Shown: positions 28,327 to 37,470, counted from the stretch's first letter. The stretch: 64,000 nucleotides of DNA from an uncultured Porphyromonadaceae bacterium (GCA_900546365.1 URCF01000004.1:119638-183637); one strand, 5' to 3'. Notes: generated from the sequence alone by a model not told the origin. A program made the numbers and translations.

Positions 28327-28358
28327 TTTGCACCACGAAAAAAATCGTTGTATTTTTG
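28327..28358 (+). promoter_or_regulatory. Consensus Bacteroidetes promoter of pheS
   Basis: TTTG at 28327-28330, 20 bases, then TATTTTTG at 28351-28358. It overlaps an in-frame upstream ATG (28356) and so supports the pheS start at 28395. Confidence 0.9.
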
Positions 28359-28394
28359 CACTCAAATAATTATTGCTATTTATCTACTGGTTCC

Positions 28395-29414
28395 ATGATA
28401 GAGAAAATCAACAATCTCAAAGCAGAAATTTCGGCTCTCACTGCTTCCAATGCTGCCGAAGTGGAGGCTTTGCGTGTCAAATATCTTAGTAAGAAAGGTG
28501 TTGTAACCGCTTTGTTCAACGACTTCCGCACTGTTCCCGCCGACCAGAAACGCGCCATCGGACAGGCTCTCAACGAGCTCAAAAACTTTGCCACTGACCG
28601 TATCAATCAGCTCAAGGACGAGTGCGAAACCACCGACACCATCGACCCCACTCTCGACCTCACCCGCACCGCCGCCCCGATGCCGCTGGGCAGCCGTCAC
28701 CCCCTGTCGCTGGTGAGAGAAGAGATTGTATCAATATTCTCGCGCCTCGGCTTCACTGTGGCTGAAGGCCCCGAAATCGAGGACGACTGGCATGTGTTCT
28801 CCTCCCTTAACTTTGCCGAGGATCACCCCGCAAGAGACATGCAGGACACCTTCTTCATCCAGCGCTCGCCGGATGTGCTTCTCCGCACCCACACCTCCTC
28901 TGTGCAAAGCCGAGTGATGGAACACACACAGCCCCCTATCCGCATCATCTGCCCGGGCCGTGTGTATCGCAACGAAGCAATCTCCGCCCGCGCTCACTGC
29001 TTCTTCCACCAGGTTGAGGCTCTGTATGTGGATAAGAATGTGTCGTTTGCCGACCTCAAGCAAACCCTTCTCTATTTCGCACGTCAGATGTTCGGACCCG
29101 AAACAAAGATTCGTCTTCGTCCGAGCTATTTCCCCTTCACCGAACCATCTGCCGAGATGGATATCTCCTGCAATCTTTGCGGCGGCAAAGGATGCTCATT
29201 CTGTAAACACACCGGATGGGTTGAAATCCTCGGCTGCGGAATGGTGGACCCCAACGTGCTTGAAGCATGCGGCATCGACTCCAAGGTGTACAGCGGTTTC
29301 GCCCTCGGCATGGGTGTAGAGCGCATCACCAACCTTAAATATCAGGTGAAGGACCTCCGCATGTTCTCCGAGAACGACCAGCGTTTCCTTGAAGAATTCC
29401 AAAGCGCACACTGA
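28395..29414 (+). CDS. pheS: Phenylalanine--tRNA ligase alpha subunit
   Basis: 339 residues from the ATG at 28395. The N-terminal coiled coil (residues 1-90) is followed by a class II catalytic core: motif 2 region (IRIICPGRVYRNEAISARAH...FFHQVEALYV) and motif 3 (SGFALGMGVERITNL). A Cys pattern CNLCGGKGCSFCKHTGW is present as in many Bacteroidetes PheS proteins. It charges tRNA-Phe together with PheT, which is not in this window. It overlaps nth by one base. Confidence 0.97.
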   Translation: MIEKINNLKAEISALTASNAAEVEALRVKYLSKKGVVTALFNDFRTVPADQKRAIGQALNELKNFATDRINQLKDECETTDTIDPTLDLTRTAAPMPLGSRHPLSLVREEIVSIFSRLGFTVAEGPEIEDDWHVFSSLNFAEDHPARDMQDTFFIQRSPDVLLRTHTSSVQSRVMEHTQPPIRIICPGRVYRNEAISARAHCFFHQVEALYVDKNVSFADLKQTLLYFARQMFGPETKIRLRPSYFPFTEPSAEMDISCNLCGGKGCSFCKHTGWVEILGCGMVDPNVLEACGIDSKVYSGFALGMGVERITNLKYQVKDLRMFSENDQRFLEEFQSAH

Positions 29415-30049
29415 TGACAACCAAGCAGAGATATGAGGCTGTGATCAACTGGTTTCAACAAGCCATGCCCGTGGCCGAAACCGAGTTGCATTACGACAAC
29501 CCCTATCAACTGCTTGTGGCTGTGATTCTGTCGGCACAATGCACCGACAAGCGCGTCAACCTCATCACCCCTCCCCTCTTCGAGGCTTTTCCCACCGCTG
29601 CCGATATGGCGTCAGCATCGCCCGATGACATTTATCCCTTCATCAAATCAGTGTCATACCCCAACAACAAAGCCAAGTCGCTGGCGGGGATGGCAAGGGT
29701 GCTATGCGAGGAATACAACGGCGAGGTGCCTGACAATATGGACAGCCTGCTCAAGATTCCCGGCGTGGGGCGGAAAACCGCCAACGTGATTCTCTCGGTG
29801 GTGTTCAACAAGGCTGCCATGGCGGTGGACACCCATGTGTTCCGCGTCAGCGAGCGGATTGGCCTTACCACCAACAGCAAGACTCCGCTCCAAACCGAGC
29901 AGACCCTCATGAAAAATATCCCGGATAACCTGGTGCCGAAAGCCCACCATTGGCTCATACTCCACGGCCGATATGTGTGCAAGGCCCGCAAACCCGACTG
30001 CCTCAACTGCGGCATAGCTTCTGTATGCCGCTTCTACTCCAAATCCTAA
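29414..30049 (+). CDS. nth: Endonuclease III
   Basis: 211 residues. The helix-hairpin-helix LLKIPGVGRKTANVIL carries the catalytic Lys and is followed by the catalytic Asp in MAVDTHVFRVSERIGL. The C-terminal 4Fe-4S cluster ligands follow the C-x6-C-x2-C-x5-C spacing (CKARKPDCLNCGIASVC). It is a DNA glycosylase/AP lyase that removes oxidised pyrimidines in base excision repair. TGATG overlap with pheS. Confidence 0.96.
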   Translation: MTTKQRYEAVINWFQQAMPVAETELHYDNPYQLLVAVILSAQCTDKRVNLITPPLFEAFPTAADMASASPDDIYPFIKSVSYPNNKAKSLAGMARVLCEEYNGEVPDNMDSLLKIPGVGRKTANVILSVVFNKAAMAVDTHVFRVSERIGLTTNSKTPLQTEQTLMKNIPDNLVPKAHHWLILHGRYVCKARKPDCLNCGIASVCRFYSKS

Positions 30050-30079
30050 ACCGACACCATACCAATCAATACATAACTG

Positions 30080-30535
30080 ATGCATATCCAAGAATCCTTC
30101 GCCACACACCGCTCCACTGTGCTCCAGTTCATCCGCTATGCGCTTGTAGGCGTTATCAACACCATGGTGACTCTGGTTGTAATCCTTGTGTGCAAAAGCC
30201 TTCTTGGCATCAACCCTTGGGTGTCCAACGCCGCCGGCTATGTGGCCGGGTTCATCAACTCATTCATTTGGAACAAGCTGTGGGTGTTCAACTCCCACAA
30301 CAAGGTGATACAGGAGGCTCTCAAATTTTTCGGCGGATTCCTGATATGCTACGGACTGCAATTCGTTGTCACCTTCCTGCTCACCGACTGCACGATGCTC
30401 GGCGATATGGAATGGAAAATACGGGACTTCACTCTCAGTGGCTACGGTGTGGCCACTATCATCGGTATGGTTGCCTACACTTTGGCCAACTTTGTGTACA
30501 ACCGCATGGTGACATTCCGTAAACAGCAGTCATGA
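30080..30535 (+). CDS. GtrA-family membrane protein
   Basis: 151 residues with four TM segments: FIRYALVGVINTMVTLVVILV, VSNAAGYVAGFINSFIWNKLWVF, FFGGFLICYGLQFVVTFLL, and TIIGMVAYTLANFVYNRMVTF. The GYxxGFxNSFxxNKxWVF block is the GtrA signature. Family members are thought to help move lipid-linked sugars across the inner membrane during cell-surface glycosylation. No glycosyltransferase is adjacent. It overlaps tilS by 4 bp. Confidence 0.9.
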   Translation: MHIQESFATHRSTVLQFIRYALVGVINTMVTLVVILVCKSLLGINPWVSNAAGYVAGFINSFIWNKLWVFNSHNKVIQEALKFFGGFLICYGLQFVVTFLLTDCTMLGDMEWKIRDFTLSGYGVATIIGMVAYTLANFVYNRMVTFRKQQS

Positions 30536-31827
30536 CCCACCCTTTTGAGCAAAAAATCCAAGATGCCATCGATCTCCACCGACTGGTTGACCGCAGCGAT
30601 GACAGGCCGGTGATATGCACCCTCAGCGGAGGTGCCGACTCCACCGCCCTGCTCTGTGCCATGGTGCGTCTCGGCTACAATTGCATTGCCGCCCATTGCA
30701 ATTTCCACCTGCGCGGTGACGAAAGTATGCGCGACCATCAGTGCGCACAATCCGTTGCAAAGCTGCTCGGAGTGCAATTTTTAGCAAAGGATATGGATGT
30801 GGGGCAATACCGTGCCGATCACAGCGCAAGCATCGAGATGGCATGCAGGGAGCTGCGCTACGATTGGTTCTATCAGCTCATGGAATCTGTCAACTCTCAG
30901 GCTATTGCCGTGGCCCACAACCTCACTGACAATATCGAGACCATGATACTCAATATGATGCGCGGCACAGGCATTGACGGCCTGAGGGGCATGAAATGGC
31001 GCTCCGACAAAGGCGTGGTGCGCCCCATGCTTGGCATTGAACGCAAAGATATCGAGCAGTATCTCAGCGATATCGGCATTGAGTTTGTCACCGACTCCTC
31101 CAACCTCTCCGATGACTATATGCGCAATAAAGTGCGGCACCATATCCTCCCGGCCATCGCACGCACCGACCCGCGCTCGCTGAAAGGAGTGGAGCTGACC
31201 ATCAGCCACCTCTCCGACCAGTCCGGGCTCTACCACTCCCTGATAGCCGATGCCATGAGCCGCTGCTCCGATGCCGATGGAGGCATCAATCTGGAACAGG
31301 TTGCAGCTATGCCTCAGGCATCTTTGATGCTTTACGAATGGTTCAAACCGCTTGGACTCTCAATGCAACAGGCCGAGGATGCAATCGCCTCGCGCACCGT
31401 CAGTGGCACGAGGTTCATATCTGCTCACGCCCTGTTTGTCAACGACCACGGCATACTCCGGCACAGGCAACCCGAGGAGCAACAATCCGACAGCTTCCCG
31501 TTCATCATCTCCACGCATCCCATATCCGAGTTCCACCCTTCGCGCAATCCCGATGTGGCCTATTTTGATGCAGGCATACTCAAGTGCGGACAACCGCTCT
31601 CGTTCAGATACTGGCAACATGGCGACACCCTCGCTCCCTTTGGCATGAAAGGCACCCGGAAACTCAGCGACATATTTTCCGACGCCAAGCTATCAGTGGT
31701 TCAAAAGCAGCGGGTGCCGTTGCTCATGCTCGGCAGTACCATCCTCTGGGTGGCAGGAATAAGAGCCTCGCGCCATTATCCCGTAACCCCTGACAGCACG
31801 CATTTTCTGAAAGTAGCTCTAAAATAA
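30532..31827 (+). CDS. tilS: tRNA(Ile)-lysidine synthase
   Basis: 431 residues. The ATP pyrophosphatase loop is CTLSGGADSTALLCAM, followed by AAHCNFHLRGDES and the family block YNDDYMRNKVRH-like DDYMRNKVRHHILP. The C-terminal domain (RYWQHGDTLAPFGMKGTRKLSDIFSDAKL) is the TilS C-terminal substrate-recognition domain. It modifies the wobble cytidine of tRNA-Ile(CAU) to lysidine, so AUA is read as isoleucine; the step is essential in most bacteria. ATGA overlap with gtrA. Confidence 0.94.
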   Translation: MTHPFEQKIQDAIDLHRLVDRSDDRPVICTLSGGADSTALLCAMVRLGYNCIAAHCNFHLRGDESMRDHQCAQSVAKLLGVQFLAKDMDVGQYRADHSASIEMACRELRYDWFYQLMESVNSQAIAVAHNLTDNIETMILNMMRGTGIDGLRGMKWRSDKGVVRPMLGIERKDIEQYLSDIGIEFVTDSSNLSDDYMRNKVRHHILPAIARTDPRSLKGVELTISHLSDQSGLYHSLIADAMSRCSDADGGINLEQVAAMPQASLMLYEWFKPLGLSMQQAEDAIASRTVSGTRFISAHALFVNDHGILRHRQPEEQQSDSFPFIISTHPISEFHPSRNPDVAYFDAGILKCGQPLSFRYWQHGDTLAPFGMKGTRKLSDIFSDAKLSVVQKQRVPLLMLGSTILWVAGIRASRHYPVTPDSTHFLKVALK

Positions 31828-31875
31828 TTTCACATATATTATTGAAAAGCAACATACCCTATCAAATATTGTTGC

Positions 31876-31883
31876 TATCTTTG
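31876..31883 (+). promoter_or_regulatory. -7 box for thymidine kinase
   Basis: TATCTTTG, 17 bases before the tdk ATG at 31901. No matching -33 at the usual spacing. Confidence 0.6.
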
Positions 31884-31900
31884 TTTTTATTTCTCCAATC

Positions 31901-32539
31901 ATGAATCGCAAAGGCAAACTATATTTCCGATACGGCACAATGGGTTCGGCCAAAACAGCCCTGCTGCTCACCCAAGCCTACAACTTTGAAGAGCGCGGTA
32001 TGCGCTATGTGTGCCTCAAACCCATCATCGACACCCGCGACAGCAAGAATGTGATCAAATCGCGCATCGGCATAGAGCGCGAATGCCTATGGATATATCT
32101 TGACACCAATATCTATACTCTCGCTGAAGAACTGTTTGAAAAGGATATGTCCGTAATCGACTGGTTTCTGGTGGACGAATCGCAATTCCTTTCCGCCGAG
32201 CAGGTGGACCAGCTGGCTCGAATTGTGGACGACTTCGGAAGCAATGTGATATGCTACGGTCTCCGCACCGATTTCCAGAGCCATCTGTTTGAAGGCTCAC
32301 GACGCTTGTTTGAAATAGCCGACTCCATCGATGAAATCAAATCAACCTGCAACTGCGGACGAAAAACCATCATCAACGCCCGCATCGATGCCAACGGCGA
32401 CTTTGTGGAAGAGGGTGCGCAAGTGGAGATCGGCGGCGACGACCGCTATATCGCCGTGTGCCGCAAATGCTGGAGAAATAAACGGATTGAACAATCCTCA
32501 CGCGACGCCTTACCTTTTTTAGACAAATATCATAAATGA
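31901..32539 (+). CDS. tdk: Thymidine kinase, Escherichia coli-like clade
   Basis: 212 residues. The P-loop is YGTMGSAKTALLL, followed by YNFEERGMRYVCLKP, the Mg site FLVDESQFL, the lasso region NVICYGLRTDFQSHLFEGS, and a zinc ribbon (CNCGRK ... CRKCWR). It phosphorylates thymidine with ATP for salvage. The CYGLRTDF, CGRK, EGAQVEIGG and RYIAVCRK blocks match the E. coli-type enzyme rather than the GSMFSGKTEEL type I know from Bacteroides. The residue before the P-loop Lys is Ala, not the usual Gly. It overlaps DUF3108 by 4 bp. Confidence 0.9.
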   Translation: MNRKGKLYFRYGTMGSAKTALLLTQAYNFEERGMRYVCLKPIIDTRDSKNVIKSRIGIERECLWIYLDTNIYTLAEELFEKDMSVIDWFLVDESQFLSAEQVDQLARIVDDFGSNVICYGLRTDFQSHLFEGSRRLFEIADSIDEIKSTCNCGRKTIINARIDANGDFVEEGAQVEIGGDDRYIAVCRKCWRNKRIEQSSRDALPFLDKYHK

Positions 32540-33300
32540 CTATACGACGACTCTTATTCGGAATAATAACTTTGCTCACTTTCATCCCCGCTGCCTTAGC
32601 CACCACGCTGGGCAACGAGGCACTTACATATAAAGTGATGTTCAAATGGGGCCTGATACATAAACAGGCCGGACGAGGCACTCTCTATCTACGCGATGAG
32701 GGCAACCGCTTCGTGTCAACGCTTTATGCCCGTTCTGAACCTTGGGCCGACAAATTCTACAAGGTGCGCGACACTCTCAGCACCATCATGACCAAGCCCA
32801 CCATGCTCCCCGTCCGCTACGAGCGTGTGGCTCACGAGGGCGGACGATTCAGCCACGATATTGTCAACTTCACCACCAAGGGCAACACCGTGTTCGGCGA
32901 CTGCCACCGCTACCGCCGAGGCAAAAAGGACACCGAAACCGCCTATGCCAATATCTCACTGCAGGCCGAGGGTGTGACCGTGGATATGGTCAGCTCGTTC
33001 TACTATCTGCGCACTCTCGACTTCAAGCGTATGGTTCCCGGCACACAGAAGGTAATCAACATTTTTTCGGGCAGAAAAAAGGAGCTGCTCAAAATCACAT
33101 ACCATGGCATCGAGACTCTGAAATATGACCAAAAGCAGTATCAAGCCTATTTTGTCACCTTCACTTTCACCACCGATGGCAAGAAAGAGAGCTCCGACCC
33201 TATAAAAGCATGGATATCGGCCGACGACAGGCTGATTCCACTCAAGCTGATAGGCAAGCTCAAAGTTGGCTCTGTACAAATTCTTTACACCGGTAAATAA
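32536..33300 (+). CDS. DUF3108-family secreted protein
   Basis: 254 residues. A signal peptide (LLFGIITLLTFIPAALA-TT) is followed by a DUF3108-like beta-rich domain: EALTYKVMFKWGLIHKQAGRGTL, DIVNFTTKGNTVFGDCHRY, SSFYYLRTLDFKRM, PIKAWISADDRLIPLKLIGKLKVGSV. The family is common next to metabolic genes in Bacteroidales; the fold resembles lipoprotein-carrier-type barrels and the role is unknown. ATGA overlap with tdk; a 2-base gap to the nucleotidase. Confidence 0.82.
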   Translation: MTIRRLLFGIITLLTFIPAALATTLGNEALTYKVMFKWGLIHKQAGRGTLYLRDEGNRFVSTLYARSEPWADKFYKVRDTLSTIMTKPTMLPVRYERVAHEGGRFSHDIVNFTTKGNTVFGDCHRYRRGKKDTETAYANISLQAEGVTVDMVSSFYYLRTLDFKRMVPGTQKVINIFSGRKKELLKITYHGIETLKYDQKQYQAYFVTFTFTTDGKKESSDPIKAWISADDRLIPLKLIGKLKVGSVQILYTGK

Positions 33301-33302
33301 TT

Positions 33303-35051
33303 ATGCGTAAATACCTGGCCTTAGCGCTACTGTTCACAAATTTCCTCTTAGCCATGTCCACCACACATAGCATATCAGTGATCTACACCACTGATGTCCA
33401 CGGCAACTTTTTCCCGTACAACTTCATCTCACGCACTCCAGGTACCGGAAGCATGGCAAGAGTTTACAGTTTTGTTGACTCGGTGCGCAATACCGTCGGC
33501 TCCGACAAGGTGCTGCTTCTCGACAACGGCGACATCCTGCAGGGACAGCCAACTGTTTACTATTACAATTTTGTGGACACTGTGTCGCCCCATATCGTCA
33601 GCCGCATATATGATTTCATGCACTACGATGCCGCTTCGATTGGCAACCACGACATCGAAACCGGCCACCCCGTCTATGACCGCTACCGTGCCATCACCTC
33701 CACTCCGGTGCTCGGGGCCAATGTGATTGACCTCGCCACCGGACAACCCTATCTCAAACCGTATCAGATATTCAACCGCAACGGCATCAAGATAGCCGTA
33801 GTGGGTATGATAACTCCCGCCATCCCGGCTTGGCTTCCCGAAAACATCTGGAGCGGATTGCGTTTCGATGATATGGTGGAGACAGCGCAGAAACTCATCC
33901 CCGAGATTCAGCATACTGAAAACCCCGACATCATCATCGGACTGTTCCACTCAGGCGCCGACCCATCCACAGACACATCCGGATTTCATGAAAACGCATC
34001 CGTAACTGTGGCCAAGGAAGTGCAGGGTTTTGATGCGGTGCTCATGGGACACGATCACAGAGTGTTCTCCGGTTCTGTCACCAACCCTTCGGGCTCAAGG
34101 ATTCCGGTCATCAATCCGGCCAACAACGCCAACAATGTGGGACTGCTCACCATCTCTGTTGAAAAGAATCCCGACGGCACACTTGCCTCAAAGCTGGTGG
34201 AAGGCGCGATTGTCAATATTGACAACTGCCCGCCTTCCAATGAGTTCATGCAAGAATTTAAAGCAGATATTGAAGCTGTCAACCGATATGTGGACCGCGA
34301 GATAGGGGTCATTACCGACACCATCACCACCCGCGACTCCTATTTCGGGGCCTCGCCGTTCATGAACCTCATCCACAAGCTCCAGCTTGAGATTTCCGGT
34401 GCCGACATATCGTTTGCCGCCCCACTCTCATTTGATGCCGCCATACTGAAAGGACCCATCCACATCAGCGACATGTTCACGCTCTACAAGTACGAAAACA
34501 TGCTCTACACCATGAAGATGACCGGGCGGGAAATCAAGGATTACCTTGAAATGGCTTACGACCTGTGGACACGGCAAATCACCGATTCCAACTCCCATAT
34601 AATCAACTTTGCAGCCCAACATCCCGACAGCAAGCACAACCGTCTTGCAAAACCGTCCTACAACTTTGACTCCGCCTACGGCATTGACTATACCGTAGAT
34701 GTCACAAAGCCTCGCGGAAGTAAGATAAACATTGCTTCTTTGAGCAACGGTGCGCCTTTTAACCCCGAGTCTGTTTATACTGTGGCGGTAAACTCCTACC
34801 GCGGCAACGGCGGCGGCGACCTGCTGACAAAAGGAGCCGGCATCCCGAAGACCGAACTCACCAAACGGATTGTCAAAGCCACCGACAAAGACCTGCGCTA
34901 CTATCTCACCAAACAGATTGAGCAGCAGAAAACCGTTGCACCCGACAGCAGCTCCAACTGGAAATTCATACCGGAGCAAACAGTTCAACCGCTACTTGAA
35001 ATTGACAAAGCAATATTATTCAGCGGCAAAGGTTTAGAAAAGCAGAAGTGA
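33303..35051 (+). CDS. Periplasmic 5'-nucleotidase / metallophosphatase (UshA-like)
   Basis: 582 residues. A signal peptide (LALALLFTNFLLAMS) is followed by a calcineurin-like domain with metal ligands in VIYTTDVHGNFFP, LLDNGDILQG, IGNHDIE and VLMGHDHRVFSG. The C-terminal substrate domain carries FTLYKYENMLYTMKMTGREIKDYLE and YTVAVNSYRGNGGGDLL. It hydrolyses extracellular nucleotides or related phosphodiesters, and with the thymidine kinase upstream it fits nucleoside salvage. Its last 18 bases are antisense to the end of the ZIP gene, with no terminator between. Confidence 0.92.
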   Translation: MRKYLALALLFTNFLLAMSTTHSISVIYTTDVHGNFFPYNFISRTPGTGSMARVYSFVDSVRNTVGSDKVLLLDNGDILQGQPTVYYYNFVDTVSPHIVSRIYDFMHYDAASIGNHDIETGHPVYDRYRAITSTPVLGANVIDLATGQPYLKPYQIFNRNGIKIAVVGMITPAIPAWLPENIWSGLRFDDMVETAQKLIPEIQHTENPDIIIGLFHSGADPSTDTSGFHENASVTVAKEVQGFDAVLMGHDHRVFSGSVTNPSGSRIPVINPANNANNVGLLTISVEKNPDGTLASKLVEGAIVNIDNCPPSNEFMQEFKADIEAVNRYVDREIGVITDTITTRDSYFGASPFMNLIHKLQLEISGADISFAAPLSFDAAILKGPIHISDMFTLYKYENMLYTMKMTGREIKDYLEMAYDLWTRQITDSNSHIINFAAQHPDSKHNRLAKPSYNFDSAYGIDYTVDVTKPRGSKINIASLSNGAPFNPESVYTVAVNSYRGNGGGDLLTKGAGIPKTELTKRIVKATDKDLRYYLTKQIEQQKTVAPDSSSNWKFIPEQTVQPLLEIDKAILFSGKGLEKQK

Positions 35052-35870
35052 CACCGCCATAACCGCCATACCGAGGATTACCCCGGCAATAGTGATATGA
35101 TGGTATCCATACCCCTCGGCACTTGGCAGAAGCTCATCGATTGATATATACACCATGATTCCCGCCACAGCGGCCAGCAGCAGCGAGCTGATTATCGGCG
35201 TCCAGAAAGGCAGGATGAAAAACAACCCGAACAATGCTCCCACCGGCTCGGCAACGCCCGACAGCACAGCCATAGCAAACGCCTTTCCCCGCTTGCCGGT
35301 GGCGTGATATATGGGCATCGACACCGCCACCCCCTCGGGGATATTATGGATGGCTATCGCCACCACAATCGGGAGCGCAAGTTCAAGGCCGCTGAGCGAC
35401 GACACGAAAGTGGCTATACCCTCCGGGAAATTGTGGATTCCGATAGCAAGGGCGAGCATCAAACCGGTGCGGTGAAGATGCTTACTGTCCGACACCGTTT
35501 CCGCCCCCAACTGCCCGCTGAGTTCATCTATAGAGTCAAGATGCTGTAGCTCATGCGGATTCTCATTTTCAGGAATAAGGAAATCAATTATCCCGATCAG
35601 CAATATACCCGCAAAAAATGCAAGGGTCACATATAACTCGCCGATCTTGCCGGGATACACTTCTTCAATTTCCGAAAACGACACCGGAAGCATATCCAAA
35701 AACGACACATAAAGCATCACTCCGGCACTCAGGCCCAGTGCCCCGGCAAGCAATTTCTTGTTTGTGGACTTGGTGAAAAAAGCCATCAAGGCCCCGACAG
35801 ATGTGCTCATTCCGGCAACAAACGTGAGGCCAAGCGCCATAAGAATATTCTGCAAACTCAGTTGTTCCAT
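35034..35870 (-). CDS. ZIP-family metal transporter
   Basis: 278 residues from the ATG at 35870. About eight TM helices. The metal-path motifs HNFPEGIATF and HNIPEGVAVSMP are in TM4 and TM5, and a charged loop after TM3 (ENENPHELQHLDSIDE) is a possible metal-binding segment. It takes up divalent cations such as zinc or iron across the inner membrane. The -7 box lies only three bases before the ATG. Its 3' end overlaps the nucleotidase gene tail to tail by 18 bp. Confidence 0.92.
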   Translation of the reverse strand: MEQLSLQNILMALGLTFVAGMSTSVGALMAFFTKSTNKKLLAGALGLSAGVMLYVSFLDMLPVSFSEIEEVYPGKIGELYVTLAFFAGILLIGIIDFLIPENENPHELQHLDSIDELSGQLGAETVSDSKHLHRTGLMLALAIGIHNFPEGIATFVSSLSGLELALPIVVAIAIHNIPEGVAVSMPIYHATGKRGKAFAMAVLSGVAEPVGALFGLFFILPFWTPIISSLLLAAVAGIMVYISIDELLPSAEGYGYHHITIAGVILGMAVMAVSLLLF

Positions 35871-35873
35871 ACA

Positions 35874-35881
35874 CAAAGATA
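35874..35881 (-). promoter_or_regulatory. -7 box abutting the ZIP transporter start codon
   Basis: TATCTTTG on the minus strand ends 3 bases before the ATG at 35870, so transcription would begin at or near the start codon, giving a leaderless or nearly leaderless mRNA. No clear -33. Confidence 0.55.
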
Positions 35882-35953
35882 ACATTTTTCAACAGCAGTT
35901 TGTGCTGAATTTTAGAAATTTCGTTGTAACTTTACCCCAAATTAATCCACTCA

Positions 35954-36514
35954 ATGGCTAAATCCACTGACACTGACGACAAAAAACTGATTGCCGAGCT
36001 TCAGAACCCTGCCACTTGCCGCGCTGCTTTTGGCAAGGTGATACGTATGTATTCGGAGCAGCTCTACTGGCAGATCAGGCGCATGGTCAACAATCATGAG
36101 GATGCCAACGATTTGCTGCAAAACACCTTTCTCAAAGCATGGAGCAACATCGAGAACTTCCGCGGCGACGCCAAGCTATCCACCTGGCTCCACAAGATAG
36201 CCATCAACGAGAGCATCACATTTCTTGAAAAAGAGAGAAAACGCTTGCACGTGTCCATTGACGATGAAAGTGCCACCGTTATCAACGCCATTGAAAGCGA
36301 CACCGATATCGATGGCGACGAACTCCGCAAGGAGCTGCGCAAAGCCATCGCCACTCTACCTGAAAAACAGCGGCTGGTGTTCAACATGAAATATTATGAC
36401 GACATGACCTACGAACAGATGTCCGAAATCCTTGGCACCTCCGTTGGCGCACTCAAATCCTCCTATCGCCTTGCTGTGAAAAAAATTGAAAATTATTTCA
36501 CTGCACTTAATTAA
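35954..36514 (+). CDS. ECF-type RNA polymerase sigma factor
   Basis: 186 residues. Region 2 is at about residues 25-95 (YSEQLYWQIRRMVNNHEDANDLLQNTFLKAWSNIENF...LSTWLHKIAINESI). Region 4 is at about 125-180 (LRKAIATLPEKQRLVFNMKYYDDMTYEQMSEILGTSVGALKSSYRLAVKKIE). There is no region 1.1 or 3. It redirects RNA polymerase to a small regulon, usually for envelope stress. It is followed 12 bp later by a one-TM protein that is probably its membrane partner. Confidence 0.94.
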   Translation: MAKSTDTDDKKLIAELQNPATCRAAFGKVIRMYSEQLYWQIRRMVNNHEDANDLLQNTFLKAWSNIENFRGDAKLSTWLHKIAINESITFLEKERKRLHVSIDDESATVINAIESDTDIDGDELRKELRKAIATLPEKQRLVFNMKYYDDMTYEQMSEILGTSVGALKSSYRLAVKKIENYFTALN

Positions 36515-36526
36515 ACCTTTTTCGTC

Positions 36527-36964
36527 ATGGATAGTCTAAAGAAGAAAACTCACACTGATATGGAAAAGCCTGACATACTCAATCGCGTCAACGGTCAATC
36601 AGGCATGACGGTGCCGGATGGCTACTTTGATGAGTTTGCCATCAGGATGGAGCAGATGCTCCCCGAACAAGAATTTGAGCAGCAGCGCAATATACTGCCG
36701 CGTACATGGTGGCAGAAAGTGCGCCCCTACACCTATCTCGCAGCAATGTTCATGGGTGTTTGGTGCATGATGAAGATGTTCAATCTCATCCAGTCCTCAT
36801 CCTCTCTGCCCGACACCAACAGCGCCATGATTGCCAAGGCCGTTAGCGACGACAAATATTTCTCGGAATTCTACGACTCCGAAATTGATGAATCCGTGAT
36901 TCTTGACGACCTTTACGCTCAAGGCATCGACCCCGATGTTGTGGAGCAAAATATCACTTACTAA
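36527..36964 (+). CDS. One-TM protein, probable anti-sigma or sigma-partner protein
   Basis: 145 residues. The N-terminal ~62 residues are cytosolic (MTVPDGYFDEFAIRMEQMLPEQEF, a motif often seen in proteins encoded next to Bacteroidetes ECF sigma genes). One TM helix covers about residues 67-88 (PYTYLAAMFMGVWCMMKMF), followed by an acidic periplasmic tail (SEFYDSEIDESVILDDLYAQGIDP). No zinc-binding anti-sigma (ZAS) motif is present. Its position between the sigma gene and a Spy-like gene suggests a membrane regulator; this is inference from context. Confidence 0.6.
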   Translation: MDSLKKKTHTDMEKPDILNRVNGQSGMTVPDGYFDEFAIRMEQMLPEQEFEQQRNILPRTWWQKVRPYTYLAAMFMGVWCMMKMFNLIQSSSSLPDTNSAMIAKAVSDDKYFSEFYDSEIDESVILDDLYAQGIDPDVVEQNITY

Positions 36965-36976
36965 CAGATAACCGCC

Positions 36977-37447
36977 ATGAAGCATATCCTTTTCACATTA
37001 CTGTTTATTGCTTCAACCCTCACCGCTGCGTATGCGCAAGGCAACGGCAAAAAAGCCAACCTCAACCAATGGATGGACGATATGCGACAGGTGAAGGTGG
37101 AATTTGTGGCCAAAGAACTCAACCTCACGCCACAGCAAAAAGAAAAATTCGCCCCTATCTACAATGCTCTCAACAAGGAGCTTGGCAAACTGATGCGTGA
37201 AACACGTGCCCTTGAACGCTCCGTGCGCGACAAAGGCTCCGCTGCCACCGACCTTGAATATGAAAAAGCCACAGAGGCTATGTTTGAGGCCAAAGGCAAA
37301 GAAGCCGCCATCGAAAAAAAATATTACCCCCAGCTCAAATCCGTGCTCACCAAGCAGCAGATGTTCAATCTGCCCATGGCTGAAAGGAAATTTGGCCGCG
37401 AACTGATGAAACAGCATCGCAACGCAAAACCGAAAAAGCGCAAATAG
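36977..37447 (+). CDS. Spy/CpxP-like periplasmic protein
   Basis: 156 residues. A signal peptide (LFTLLFIASTLTAAYA-QG) is followed by a fully helical, highly charged body. An LTxxQ-type motif (KELNLTPQQKEKFAPIYNAL) appears near residue 48, and a second, more distant one (KSVLTKQQMFNLPMAERKF) near 125; the tail is very basic (KQHRNAKPKKRK). Spy/CpxP proteins are periplasmic chaperones or sensors of misfolding. Third gene of the sigma unit, 12 bp after the TM protein, which fits an envelope-stress output. Confidence 0.7.
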   Translation: MKHILFTLLFIASTLTAAYAQGNGKKANLNQWMDDMRQVKVEFVAKELNLTPQQKEKFAPIYNALNKELGKLMRETRALERSVRDKGSAATDLEYEKATEAMFEAKGKEAAIEKKYYPQLKSVLTKQQMFNLPMAERKFGRELMKQHRNAKPKKRK

Positions 37448-37470
37448 CGTTATAGCTACTGATTACTAAC

